From Polymorphum gilvum SL003B-26A1 (GTDB taxonomy: Bacteria > Pseudomonadota > Alphaproteobacteria > Rhizobiales > Stappiaceae), in NCBI RefSeq assembly GCF_000192745.1, contig NC_015259.1, positions 1,379,001-1,443,000 on the forward strand: a stretch of DNA of 64,000 bases. The letters run 5' to 3'. The position numbers were made by a program, and so were the translations under genes. Below, piece by piece: positions 20,426 through 31,607 of this stretch (the first letter of the stretch is position 1; each line of letters starts with the position of its first letter). The notes beneath the pieces were generated by a model, which was not told where the DNA came from, ran no database searches, and saw only the letters and a program-made list of their open reading frames with translations.

Positions 20426-21340
20426 ATGACTGAGTTCCAGGACGGCCGCCGCTCGCGGCAGACCCAGACCCCGCCGATCTCGGCGTCGTTCGAGTTCTTT
20501 CCGCCCAAGAGCGAGAAGATGGAGGCGACGCTGTGGTCGACGATCGAACGGCTGGCGCCGCTGGCGCCGTCCTTCGTGTCGGTGACCTACGGCGCCGGCG
20601 GATCGACGCGCGAGCGCACCCACCGCACGGTGCAGCGCATCCTGACCGAGACCTGCCTGCGTCCGGCCGCCCACCTGACCTGCGTCGGCGCCTCGCGCGC
20701 GGAGGTCGACGCGGTGGTGCGCGACTACTGGGACAGCGGCGTGCGCCACATCGTCGCCCTGCGCGGCGATCCGCTCGAGGGCCTCGGCGCGCGCTACCGG
20801 CCGCGTCCGGACGGCTACGCCTACGCGTCCGACCTGGTCGCCGGCATCCGAAATGTCGGCGGCTTCGAGATCTCGGTTTCCGGCTATCCGGAACGCCATC
20901 CCGAGAGCGTCGACTGGCAGGTCGAGATCGACAACCTGAAGCGCAAGATCGACGCCGGCGCGAGCCGCGTCATCACCCAGTATTTCTTCGACAACGACCT
21001 GTTCGAGGCCTATCTGGAGCGCATCGCCGCCGCCGGACTGTCGGTTCCGGTCGTGCCGGGCATCCTGCCGATCCAGAACTTCGAGCAGACGATCGTGTTC
21101 TCGGCCAAGTGCGGCACGTCCATCCCGCAGTGGCTGGCCAGGCGCTTCGCCGGCCTCGACGGCGACGCCGAGACGCGCAAGCTGGTCGGTGCCGCGATCG
21201 CCTGCGAGCAGGTCATGGACCTGGTCGACCGCGGTCTCTCCGACTTCCATTTCTACACCATGAACCGGGCGGATCTGACCTATGCGATCTGCCACATGCT
21301 GGGCCTGAGGCCCGCGCACCCGGAACAGCAGGCCGCCTGA
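20426..21340 (+). CDS. metF: Methylenetetrahydrofolate reductase
   Basis: A 304-residue FAD enzyme that reduces 5,10-methylene-THF to 5-methyl-THF, the methyl donor for MetH. The family features are [13 protein letters not shown] near residue 21, [15 protein letters not shown] near 51, [12 protein letters not shown] near 83 and GDPLEGLG near 114, ending with [15 protein letters not shown] 20426 directly follows the regulator stop with no gap. metH starts 17 bp after its stop. Confidence 0.96.
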   Translation: MTEFQDGRRSRQTQTPPISASFEFFPPKSEKMEATLWSTIERLAPLAPSFVSVTYGAGGSTRERTHRTVQRILTETCLRPAAHLTCVGASRAEVDAVVRDYWDSGVRHIVALRGDPLEGLGARYRPRPDGYAYASDLVAGIRNVGGFEISVSGYPERHPESVDWQVEIDNLKRKIDAGASRVITQYFFDNDLFEAYLERIAAAGLSVPVVPGILPIQNFEQTIVFSAKCGTSIPQWLARRFAGLDGDAETRKLVGAAIACEQVMDLVDRGLSDFHFYTMNRADLTYAICHMLGLRPAHPEQQAA

Positions 21341-21357
21341 GGTCGACGGAACCCGCC

Positions 21358-25086
<3,729 letters not shown>

Positions 25087-25113
25087 CCGCTGCCATCGAC
25101 ACACCGTTCATTT

Positions 25114-25135
25114 TTTCGGATATAGTGATCCGAAA
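25114..25135. promoter_or_regulatory. Inverted repeat upstream of azoR
   Basis: TTTCGGAT-N6-ATCCGAAA, 8-bp perfect arms, lies 68 bp ahead of the azoR start. Quinone- or diamide-sensing HxlR/MarR repressors often control azoreductase genes from such repeats, but no such regulator is encoded next to it. Confidence 0.55.
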
Positions 25136-25203
25136 GTCCGGCACTAGATCTTCTAGCGGTTGAACAAAGCGCCCCTCCCGGCGCAAACCGTTGGAGACCT
25201 TTC

Positions 25204-25812
25204 ATGTCGAACCCCAAGACGATCCTCAAGCTGGACGTGTCCGCCCGGGGCAAGGCGTCCGTCAGCCGCCAGCTGGCGGATGATCTCGTCGCCCGGCTCC
25301 TGGAGGCCGATCCGCAGGCACGCGTGCTGACTCGCGACCTGTCGACCGGCCTTCCCTTCATCGATGAAGCCTGGATCGGCGCCAATTTCACCGATCCTGC
25401 CGAGCGGACGCCGGAACAGAAGCTGAAGCTGGCCCTGTCGGACACGCTGGTCAACGAGCTTCGGAGTGCCGACATTCTGGTGATCGGCCTGCCCGTCTAC
25501 AATTTCGGTGTTCCGGCCACGCTCAAGGCCTGGATCGATCTGGTCGCGCGGGCGCGCGAGACCTTCCGCTATACCGAGAACGGCCCGGTCGGGCTGCTCG
25601 ACGGACGCAAGGCCTATGTGGTGTTCGCCTCCGGCGGAACCGCGATCGGGTCCGACATCGACTTCGCGTCGGGCTATCTGCGTCACATGCTCGGTTTCGT
25701 CGGCATCACCGACGTGAGCTTCATCGCTGCTGACCAGATGATGATGGACGCGGATGCGAAGCGCGAAGCCGCCCGTGCCGCCATCGAGGATCTCGCCGGG
25801 CGCGCGGCCTGA
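25204..25812 (+). CDS. azoR: FMN-dependent NADH-azoreductase/quinone reductase
   Basis: A 202-residue flavodoxin-fold enzyme that reduces quinones and azo dyes with NADH. The FMN phosphate loop is SARGKASVSRQLAD near residue 13; LPVYNFGVPATLKAWIDLVARARETF near residue 98 and ASGGT near 140 bind flavin and close the dimer site. The length matches AzoR. It is preceded by an inverted repeat and is monocistronic. Confidence 0.92.
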   Translation: MSNPKTILKLDVSARGKASVSRQLADDLVARLLEADPQARVLTRDLSTGLPFIDEAWIGANFTDPAERTPEQKLKLALSDTLVNELRSADILVIGLPVYNFGVPATLKAWIDLVARARETFRYTENGPVGLLDGRKAYVVFASGGTAIGSDIDFASGYLRHMLGFVGITDVSFIAADQMMMDADAKREAARAAIEDLAGRAA

Positions 25813-25961
25813 GCCGTTGCAAGCGTTCGTCCGGTCACCTCGTGTGCCAGGAGCGGTGGCGGCAGTATCCATCGGCCTCGGGGGGCGGGGAGACTGCCAG
25901 ACAGTCCGGTCCGGCGGGCATTGGGATCCGGCACGACAAGGGATACTGGAGCATAGTCCGA

Positions 25962-26093
25962 CCGGATCGAATCGATCCGGCTGATAGGAATATGCCCCAG
26001 TGAAGAAGCTGGAGCGATCGAGCGGTTCCGCTCGATCGGAAAGCACTCTAGGCCGAAGCCAAACGACCGGACCGCCGCAGTGCGGTGGTCCGG
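25962..26093. repeat. Cluster of three palindromes (REP-like)
   Basis: Within 132 bp of non-coding DNA there are three hairpins: CCGGATCGA-A-TCGATCCGG (25962-25980), CGATCGAGCGG-TT-CCGCTCGATCG (26015-26038) and a 12-bp stem CCGGACCGCCGC with loop AGT and one G-T pair (26067-26093). The second is flanked by GAAGC and AAAGCACTCTAG, a pattern I associate with interspersed palindromic repeats of Rhizobiales. None has a T-run. The rest of 25813-26261 shows no gene. Confidence 0.5.
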
Positions 26094-26261
26094 CAAGCTT
26101 TCCTCCGACAGAGAGCCGGCATCTGCCAGTAAAACCCGTCGTGGAGAAGCGCTTGCACTCCGCGACGGCTGCTGTGCATGCCGGCCGCAAGACGAATGTT
26201 ACCTTGCGAAGGCGGGGCCGTTCCGGCGCTATGCCGCCGCCTGTTCGGAAGCATGTGACGC

Positions 26262-26345
26262 CTAGAGCACCCCGAAAACGATGGCGCCGAGGAACCCGAA
26301 TGCCGCGCAAACGGCGATGACGTCGAGATTTCGGACGATCGACAT
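26262..26345 (-). CDS. Small single-span membrane protein, 27 residues
   Basis: An ATG 8 nt after GGGAGG opens a 27-residue frame that begins MSIVRNLDVIAVCAAFGFLG and ends AIVFGVL. Residues 8-27 form one hydrophobic helix; the N-terminus has one Arg and one Asp. The good ribosome site, the clean transmembrane character and the stop right after the helix argue for a real gene. I recall similar 25-30 residue peptides in alphaproteobacteria, without function. Such proteins usually bind and modulate a larger membrane protein. It lies alone in a gap of about 900 bp. Confidence 0.55.
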   Translation of the reverse strand: MSIVRNLDVIAVCAAFGFLGAIVFGVL

Positions 26346-26611
26346 TGTTGTAGCCTCCCGATTGTCCATCCCTTCACAAAAACAAGTGTAGAGAAGCTTT
26401 GCCGTCAACCGAAGCGAAAAAGTTTTTGCGCCGCAAAAACAGCGGAATTGCTGGCATCCGCGCCGAATTGTCGCGTTGACGCTGCGGGACTACTATTGTC
26501 CGCGGCCGGTGCGGAGTGGCGCAGCGCTTTCATGCGTCGGTACTTTCGACTTTTTGGAAATACGTATCAATTTACGTAAATCTTCCTAAATTTATATGAT
26601 ATACTTAATCT

Positions 26612-26626
26612 TTAAATGTATATTAA
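26612..26626 (+). promoter_or_regulatory. CtrA-type box 1 (TTAA-N7-TTAA)
   Basis: TTAA, seven bases, then TTAA matches the full-site consensus of the alphaproteobacterial cell-cycle regulator CtrA. It lies 127 bp ahead of the DUF2336 start. Confidence 0.5.
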
Positions 26627-26685
26627 GCATGAAAATACACCTTAACGGGAGAGGTTAAGCGTTGCGATCTGTTTTCATCGTCCGG

Positions 26686-26701
26686 TTAATTAATCGTTAA
26701 C
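26686..26701 (+). promoter_or_regulatory. CtrA-type box 2 (TTAA-N7-TTAAC)
   Basis: TTAATTAATCGTTAAC fits TTAA-N7-TTAAC, including the trailing C. It is 38 bp ahead of the DUF2336 start, where it would overlap the promoter. Confidence 0.55.
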
Positions 26702-26738
26702 TTATCTCCCCCTAGAATTGTGAAAAGGAGTCGGGGCG

Positions 26739-27827
26739 GTGTCCGTGGGGGGCGGAATGGTCAATCTGAAACAGCTGTCCGAGCTCGCCAGAGACAGTTC
26801 GTCGAGCGGCCGCAAGACCTTGGTCGAGGCGGTCACCGATCTGTTTCTCGCCGCCGACGACAGTGAGATCGACCATATCGCCCTGCTGTTCGGCGACATC
26901 GTCCTGCGCGTTCTCGGCCAGTTGGAGGAAGAGGCGCGGGTCGCCCTGTCCGCACGCGTCTCCGATCACCCGCACGCTCCGCACGACCTGATGGTGCGCC
27001 TTGCCAGCGACAGCATCGATGTAGCCAAGCAGGTGCTCGAGAACTCGCCGGTTCTGACCGACGAGGATCTTGCCTCGATCGCCTGGGAAGGATCCATGGA
27101 TCATCTCGGCGCGATTGCGGATCGCGGCCCCCTCGGCGAGAACGTGACGACCGTCATTGTCGGTCGCGGCAATTCCCAGGTGCTGGCCAAGGTTGCCGGC
27201 AACGAACAGGCCCGCTTCACGCCGGATACGTTCGAACGGCTCCTGGAGAAGGCGCAGCAGCATCCGATCGTCCAGGAAGCGCTGATCGGCCGAAGTGACA
27301 TTCCCGAAGAGCCGGCGCGCCGGCTGATCCCCTATCTGTCCGAGGAATTGCGCAAGCGCATCAAGGAACTCGGCACCAACAACACGCTGATCCAGCTTCT
27401 CGCCGAGCGCGCCGCACAGGAAGTCCAGGCGCAGATGCGCGATCTCGGCAGTGCAAAAAGCCGCGCGGAAATGCTGATCCGCGACGTAAAGTCGCGCAAG
27501 CGGCCGATCGACGACGCCGTCAACCAGTTCGCCAAGGCGGACCGGCCGATCGATCTTGCCATGCTTCTGGCCGAAGTCAGCGAACTGCCGGCCGAATCCG
27601 TGACCCGCGTCGTGTTCAACCAGGGCGACACGCCGCTCATCATCCTGTGTCGGGCCAACGGCGTCACCGACAACGCCTACAAGAACGTCGTCAAGATGCG
27701 CTCCAAACGCCTGCAACTGAGCGGCAAGGCGATGACGGATGCGATCAACCGCTACGCCCGCATGCAGCGTGCCGAGGCCGTGCGGGCACTGGCCGCCATC
27801 AAGCAGCGCGGCGGCAAGGCGTCCTGA
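26739..27827 (+). CDS. DUF2336 domain-containing protein (copy 2)
   Basis: A 362-residue soluble helical protein and a paralogue in family of the one at 17498. It holds the family stretch SIDVAKQVLENSPVLTDEDL near residue 96 and charged helices such as RRLIPYLSEELRKRIKELG. The GTG start at 26739 has AAGGAG 8 nt ahead; an in-frame ATG at 26757 after GGGGGGCGGA is the alternative. Two CtrA-type boxes upstream suggest cell-cycle or motility-linked expression. Function is unknown. Confidence 0.82.
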   Translation: MSVGGGMVNLKQLSELARDSSSSGRKTLVEAVTDLFLAADDSEIDHIALLFGDIVLRVLGQLEEEARVALSARVSDHPHAPHDLMVRLASDSIDVAKQVLENSPVLTDEDLASIAWEGSMDHLGAIADRGPLGENVTTVIVGRGNSQVLAKVAGNEQARFTPDTFERLLEKAQQHPIVQEALIGRSDIPEEPARRLIPYLSEELRKRIKELGTNNTLIQLLAERAAQEVQAQMRDLGSAKSRAEMLIRDVKSRKRPIDDAVNQFAKADRPIDLAMLLAEVSELPAESVTRVVFNQGDTPLIILCRANGVTDNAYKNVVKMRSKRLQLSGKAMTDAINRYARMQRAEAVRALAAIKQRGGKAS

Positions 27828-27857
27828 CGCAAAGGGCGCCGGCGCGTTCGGTGCCTC

Positions 27858-28484
27858 TCAGCTCGCCGTGCGGCGCAACAGGGCGGTCATCGCCGCGGCA
27901 CTGACCAGCAGGCCGCCGCCGACCCTGTTGACCAGTTTCAGCGTCTGCGGCCGGCGGATGCGCTCGCGCACCGAGGCGGCCGCGAGCGAATAGACCGCCG
28001 CGTTGGCGATCCCCAGCACCACGAACGTGACGCCGAGCAGGCCGAACTGCGGTGCCAGCGGCGCGCCCGGCGCGATGAAATGCGGCAGGAAGGCGATGAA
28101 GAACACGATCCCCTTCGGGTTGAGGCTGGTCACGACATAGGCGTGCCAGAAGATCCGGCGCGGGTTCATCGGCGCCACCTCCATGGCGTCGAGCGGCGCC
28201 GGCGGCTGGCGCCACATCTTGACGCCGATCCACAGCAGGTAGGCGGCGCCGACCCACTTGAGCAGCGTGAACAGGGTTGCCGAGGTCGCTAGCACGGCGC
28301 CGAGGCCGAGCAGGGATGCGGTCGCCGCGGTGGCATCGCCGAGGCCGACGCCGAGCACGCTCGCCGCCGCCGAGCGGCGCCCGTGGGCGAGGGCGTAGCT
28401 GATCACCAGCATGATCGTCGGCCCGGGAATCGCGAGCACGACCAGGGTGGCGAGGACATAGGCGGAATAGAGTTCCCAGGTCAT
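27858..28484 (-). CDS. LysE/RhtB family exporter
   Basis: A 208-residue inner-membrane protein with about six hydrophobic segments, the usual RhtB size. The N-terminus ends in the conserved AIPGPTIMLVISYALAHGRR, and LNPKGIVFFIAFLPHF near residue 120 is the second family signature. These proteins export amino acids or homoserine lactones. It is divergent from the ornithine-decarboxylase-like gene across 188 bp and convergent with DUF2336. A link to amine or amino-acid export is possible but unproven. Confidence 0.9.
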   Translation of the reverse strand: MTWELYSAYVLATLVVLAIPGPTIMLVISYALAHGRRSAAASVLGVGLGDATAATASLLGLGAVLATSATLFTLLKWVGAAYLLWIGVKMWRQPPAPLDAMEVAPMNPRRIFWHAYVVTSLNPKGIVFFIAFLPHFIAPGAPLAPQFGLLGVTFVVLGIANAAVYSLAAASVRERIRRPQTLKLVNRVGGGLLVSAAAMTALLRRTAS

Positions 28485-28672
28485 ATCGGGAGGCCTTTAG
28501 AGGATGCTGCACCAGCGAAGCAAGAGCCGCGGAAAAATGCAAGGCCGTCCGCGTGCGGTGCGACGTCGTGGCGTGCGCGGCGGTGGACGGTGGGCCCTTG
28601 CGCTTGCCTTCGCGGTCCTGCTGGGCTCCACTGCCCGTCGCAGACAGACCCCTGAGCCACGGGAACGATCTC

Positions 28673-29893
28673 ATGGAGCGATACCAGACCGCCGTCGACG
28701 CAGCCCTTTCGATGCGCCCGGACCAGCCGGTCTACTGTTTCCGGCCCAAGGTGCTGGCCGAGGACGCGCGCCGCTTCGCCGGCCTGTTTCCCGGCAAGAC
28801 CGCCTATGCGGTCAAGACCAACGGCGAGCCCTTCGTGCTGGCGACGCTGGCGCAGGCCGGCATCGACTGTTTCGACGTCGCCTCGCCGGCGGAATTCGCC
28901 GCCGTGCGCGGCGTCGCGCCTTCAGCCGAAATGCTCTACATGCATCCGGTCAAGGCGCAGTCGCACATCCGCCTGGCGCTGGAGACCTACCGCATCCGCA
29001 CCCTGTCGCTCGACCATGAGGACGAGGTCGCCAAGATCCTGCGCGTCGTGCGCGCGCTCGACATCGATCCCGGCGACATCACCCTGTTCGTGCGCATCGC
29101 CACCAAGGGGCAGGCCGCCTACGAGTTGTCGAAGAAGTTCGGCGCCGCGCCGGCCCATGCGGTCGAACTGCTGCAGCGCATCGACCGCATCGGCTTCCGC
29201 TGCGGCCTGTGCTTCCATGTCGGCAGCCAGATCGAGGATCCGCAGACCTACGAACGGGCGCTCGCCTCCGCCGACTGGATCCGCTCGCGCGCTGGCGTGC
29301 CGATCGTCGCGCTCGACGTCGGCGGCGGCTTTCCGGCCGTCTACGGCCACGATCCGCGCCGCCGGACCCCTGAGATGCCGTCGCTGGAGGAGCTGATGGC
29401 GCAGCTGCGCCAGGACATCTCCGACTGGGGCTTCGACACCCTGCCGCTGGTCGCCGAACCCGGCCGGGTGATCGTCGCGCGCTCGATCTCGCTCGTCGTG
29501 CGCGTGCTGTTGAAGAAGGGCCGGCGGCTCTACATCAACGACGGCATCTGGGCGTCGCTGTCCGACAGCTGGACCGGCAAGATCACCCTGCCGGCGCGGT
29601 TCATCCCCGATCCGGCGCGCAAGCGGCGCGCGGGCAATCCGGACGAGATCGTGCCGTTCAAGGTCTGCGGCGCGACCTGCGACAGCGTCGACATCCTGTC
29701 GCGGCCGTTCTGGCTGCCGGAGACCGTCGATACCGGCGACTGGATCGAGATCGGCCACATCGGCGCCTATTCGCTGTCCCTGCGCACCCATTTCAACGGC
29801 TTCTATCCCGATACCGTGGTCGAGGTGGAGACGCCGTTCGAGGCCGGCGAGGCGCCCAGCGGCTTCGCCTCGATCGAGACCATGGCTGACTGA
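28673..29893 (+). CDS. Type III PLP-dependent decarboxylase (ornithine/diaminopimelate decarboxylase family)
   Basis: A 406-residue alanine-racemase-fold PLP enzyme. Lys48 in AYAVKTN binds PLP, DVGGGFPAVY near residue 220 and AEPGRVIV near 261 hold the cofactor phosphate, and GATCDSVDIL near the C-terminus carries the catalytic cysteine from the partner subunit. Its length and the TCDSxD variant fit bacterial ornithine or lysine/ornithine decarboxylases, which make putrescine or cadaverine. ATG 28673 is chosen because the translation upstream is of poor quality. The gene faces away from a LysE exporter and is followed by a terminator facing the other way. Confidence 0.88.
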   Translation: MERYQTAVDAALSMRPDQPVYCFRPKVLAEDARRFAGLFPGKTAYAVKTNGEPFVLATLAQAGIDCFDVASPAEFAAVRGVAPSAEMLYMHPVKAQSHIRLALETYRIRTLSLDHEDEVAKILRVVRALDIDPGDITLFVRIATKGQAAYELSKKFGAAPAHAVELLQRIDRIGFRCGLCFHVGSQIEDPQTYERALASADWIRSRAGVPIVALDVGGGFPAVYGHDPRRRTPEMPSLEELMAQLRQDISDWGFDTLPLVAEPGRVIVARSISLVVRVLLKKGRRLYINDGIWASLSDSWTGKITLPARFIPDPARKRRAGNPDEIVPFKVCGATCDSVDILSRPFWLPETVDTGDWIEIGHIGAYSLSLRTHFNGFYPDTVVEVETPFEAGEAPSGFASIETMAD

Positions 29894-29934
29894 CCGGGGG
29901 GCGACTGACCGGCGACGTTCCGCCGTTCGGCACG

Positions 29935-29961
29935 AAAAAAGGGGCCGCCGGGCGCGGCCCC
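29935..29961 (-). terminator. Rho-independent terminator of the BA14K gene
   Basis: Read on the minus strand, stem GGGGCCGC/GCGGCCCC with a 5-nt loop is followed by six T residues. Confidence 0.85.
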
Positions 29962-30023
29962 TTCAGGTGGTCCGGCCGGGCGGGCGGCCAGTTCGGCTGG
30001 CCTGTCGCCCGGGACGCGGCGGG

Positions 30024-30503
30024 TTATTGGCAGAACCGCTGCTCGCCGGCGTAGGTGGTGTAGGTGCCGGTCGACGGGTTGAAGCTGCGGTACTTGTCGG
30101 CGCAGTAGCGGTACCAGGCCGGGCTCCACGGCTGGTAGCCGAAGCCGGCGTCGTAGACGCGGCCGGGCGCCGGCGGCACCGGACCGTAGGCCGGGCCATA
30201 GCTTGGACCATAAGCCGGACCATGGCTCGGTGCGGGCAGCGGCGCGGGGCGCGCCGGCTGGGTCATGGCGCCGACGATGACGGCGCCGGCGGCGAGGCCG
30301 ATGATGCCGGCGGCCAGGGCGGCGCCGGCGTCGTCGCGGCGTCCGCCGTGATGGCGGGGCGGTGCCGGACGGTGCGGGCCGTGCCAGCCGCCGTGGGGAT
30401 GGCCGCGCCAGCCGTCGCGCGGACCGGCCTCGGCGAGGCTAACGGTCGGCAGCAGCAGGGCGCCGGACAGGGCAGCGGCAATCAGGCGCTTGGTGGTGGT
30501 CAT
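30024..30503 (-). CDS. BA14K family protein
   Basis: A 159-residue exported protein. An N-terminal signal peptide (TKRLIAAALSGALLLPTVSLAEA) is followed by a His/Pro/Gly-rich segment, one hydrophobic stretch GAALAAGIIGLAAGAVIVGA and a Tyr/Gly/Pro-rich linker with GPAYGPSYGPAYGP repeats. The C-terminal WCxxxYRSFxxxTGTYxxY-like end (YCADKYRSFNPSTGTYTTYA) is the BA14K lectin-like motif known from Brucella. ATG 30503 has GGAG 8 nt ahead; the longer frame to 30533 has no signal at its start. It probably sits at the cell envelope. Confidence 0.9.
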   Translation of the reverse strand: MTTTKRLIAAALSGALLLPTVSLAEAGPRDGWRGHPHGGWHGPHRPAPPRHHGGRRDDAGAALAAGIIGLAAGAVIVGAMTQPARPAPLPAPSHGPAYGPSYGPAYGPVPPAPGRVYDAGFGYQPWSPAWYRYCADKYRSFNPSTGTYTTYAGEQRFCQ

Positions 30504-30787
30504 GGCAGGGTCTCCTTCAAGGACGCTTGGCATCGAAGCGATGGGGCGTCGAACCGATGAGGCGACTATGCCGCGGCGGCGCTGAACGCGTCGTGAGAGG
30601 CGCGTTCATCTGGCGTTCAGGGTCTTGGCGGATCCGGGGAGCCTTGATCTAAGATATTGAAAATGAATGTGGAGATCCCTTGCTCACGCTCTCCTGCGCT
30701 GGTCGTGCCGGCAAAAAACTTGAAAAATTCCGCGCCGCACAGCGTTAAATGCCGCCCGAGGGAGATGTCGAGGCAAGGACACGCACC

Positions 30788-31573
30788 ATGGCCGAAACGC
30801 CGAAGGAAAAATCCGTCATCCGCGAAACCGACGACGAGGCGCGCCGCCTCGCCCGGGGTCTTGTGCGCTGCGCCCGTCACGGCGCGCTCGCCGCGCTCGA
30901 ACCGCAAACCGGCCATCCGCTCGCCAGCCGCGTCGCGGTCGCCCCCGACATGGACGGCACGCCGGTCATGCTGGCCTCGACGCTGTCGGGCCATACCGCG
31001 GCGATCATGGCCGATCCGCGCTCATCGCTGCTGCTCGGCGAGGCGGGCAAGGGCGATCCGCTCGCCCATCCGCGCATCACGCTGTTCACCCGGGCGGTGC
31101 GGATCGAACGCGGCGGCGAGGATCACGCCCGGATGCGGCGGCGCTATCTCGCCCGCCACCCGAAGGCCGAACTCTACGTCGATTTCGGCGATTTCGCCTT
31201 CTTCCGGCTGGAGATCGAACGGGCGAGCCTGAACGGCGGCTTCGCCAAGGCCTACAGCCTCCAGCCCGCTGACATGATCCTCGCGCCCGAGGCCTGCGCT
31301 GCGCTTCTCGGCTGGGAGGCGGGCGCGGTGGCGCACATGAACGAGGATCACCGCGATGCCGTCGCGCTTTATGCCGAGGTGCTGTGCCGTGCGCCAAAGG
31401 CCGACTGGCGCCTCGCCTCGCTCGACCCGGAGGGGATGGACCTCGTCGCCGGCGACCGGATCGCGCGGCTGTGGTTCGAGACCCCGCTCGACGCTCCGGC
31501 GGCCTTGAAGACCGTCCTGGTCGACCTCGCCAGACGCGCGCGGGAGCAGGGCGGCGCGGGCGGCGCCGCCTGA
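30788..31573 (+). CDS. HugZ-like haem utilisation protein (PNPOx-like plus DUF2470)
   Basis: A 261-residue protein. Residues 15-160 form a split-barrel domain (ALAALEPQTGHPLASRVAVA), and the C-terminal DUF2470 domain begins with VAHMNEDHRDAVALYAEVL, a haem-binding-type segment. HugZ-like proteins degrade haem to release iron. ATG 30788 has AAGGA 8 nt upstream; an in-frame ATG at 30749 lacks a ribosome site. No haem transporter lies next to it, and I see no convincing Fur or Irr box upstream. Confidence 0.88.
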   Translation: MAETPKEKSVIRETDDEARRLARGLVRCARHGALAALEPQTGHPLASRVAVAPDMDGTPVMLASTLSGHTAAIMADPRSSLLLGEAGKGDPLAHPRITLFTRAVRIERGGEDHARMRRRYLARHPKAELYVDFGDFAFFRLEIERASLNGGFAKAYSLQPADMILAPEACAALLGWEAGAVAHMNEDHRDAVALYAEVLCRAPKADWRLASLDPEGMDLVAGDRIARLWFETPLDAPAALKTVLVDLARRAREQGGAGGAA

Positions 31574-31607
31574 CGGCGGAACCTGGAAATAGGACCTCCG
31601 CGCCGCC

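Larger units (their letters stand above)
26391..26738. other. AT-rich upstream region of second DUF2336 gene
   Basis: Base composition falls sharply here compared with the flanking genes, especially at 26555-26640. No gene is seen. Besides the two CtrA-type boxes listed separately, TACGTA occurs at the start of a stretch with TTACGTAAA, and TTAA-N9-TTAA lies at 26642-26658. Confidence 0.5.
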
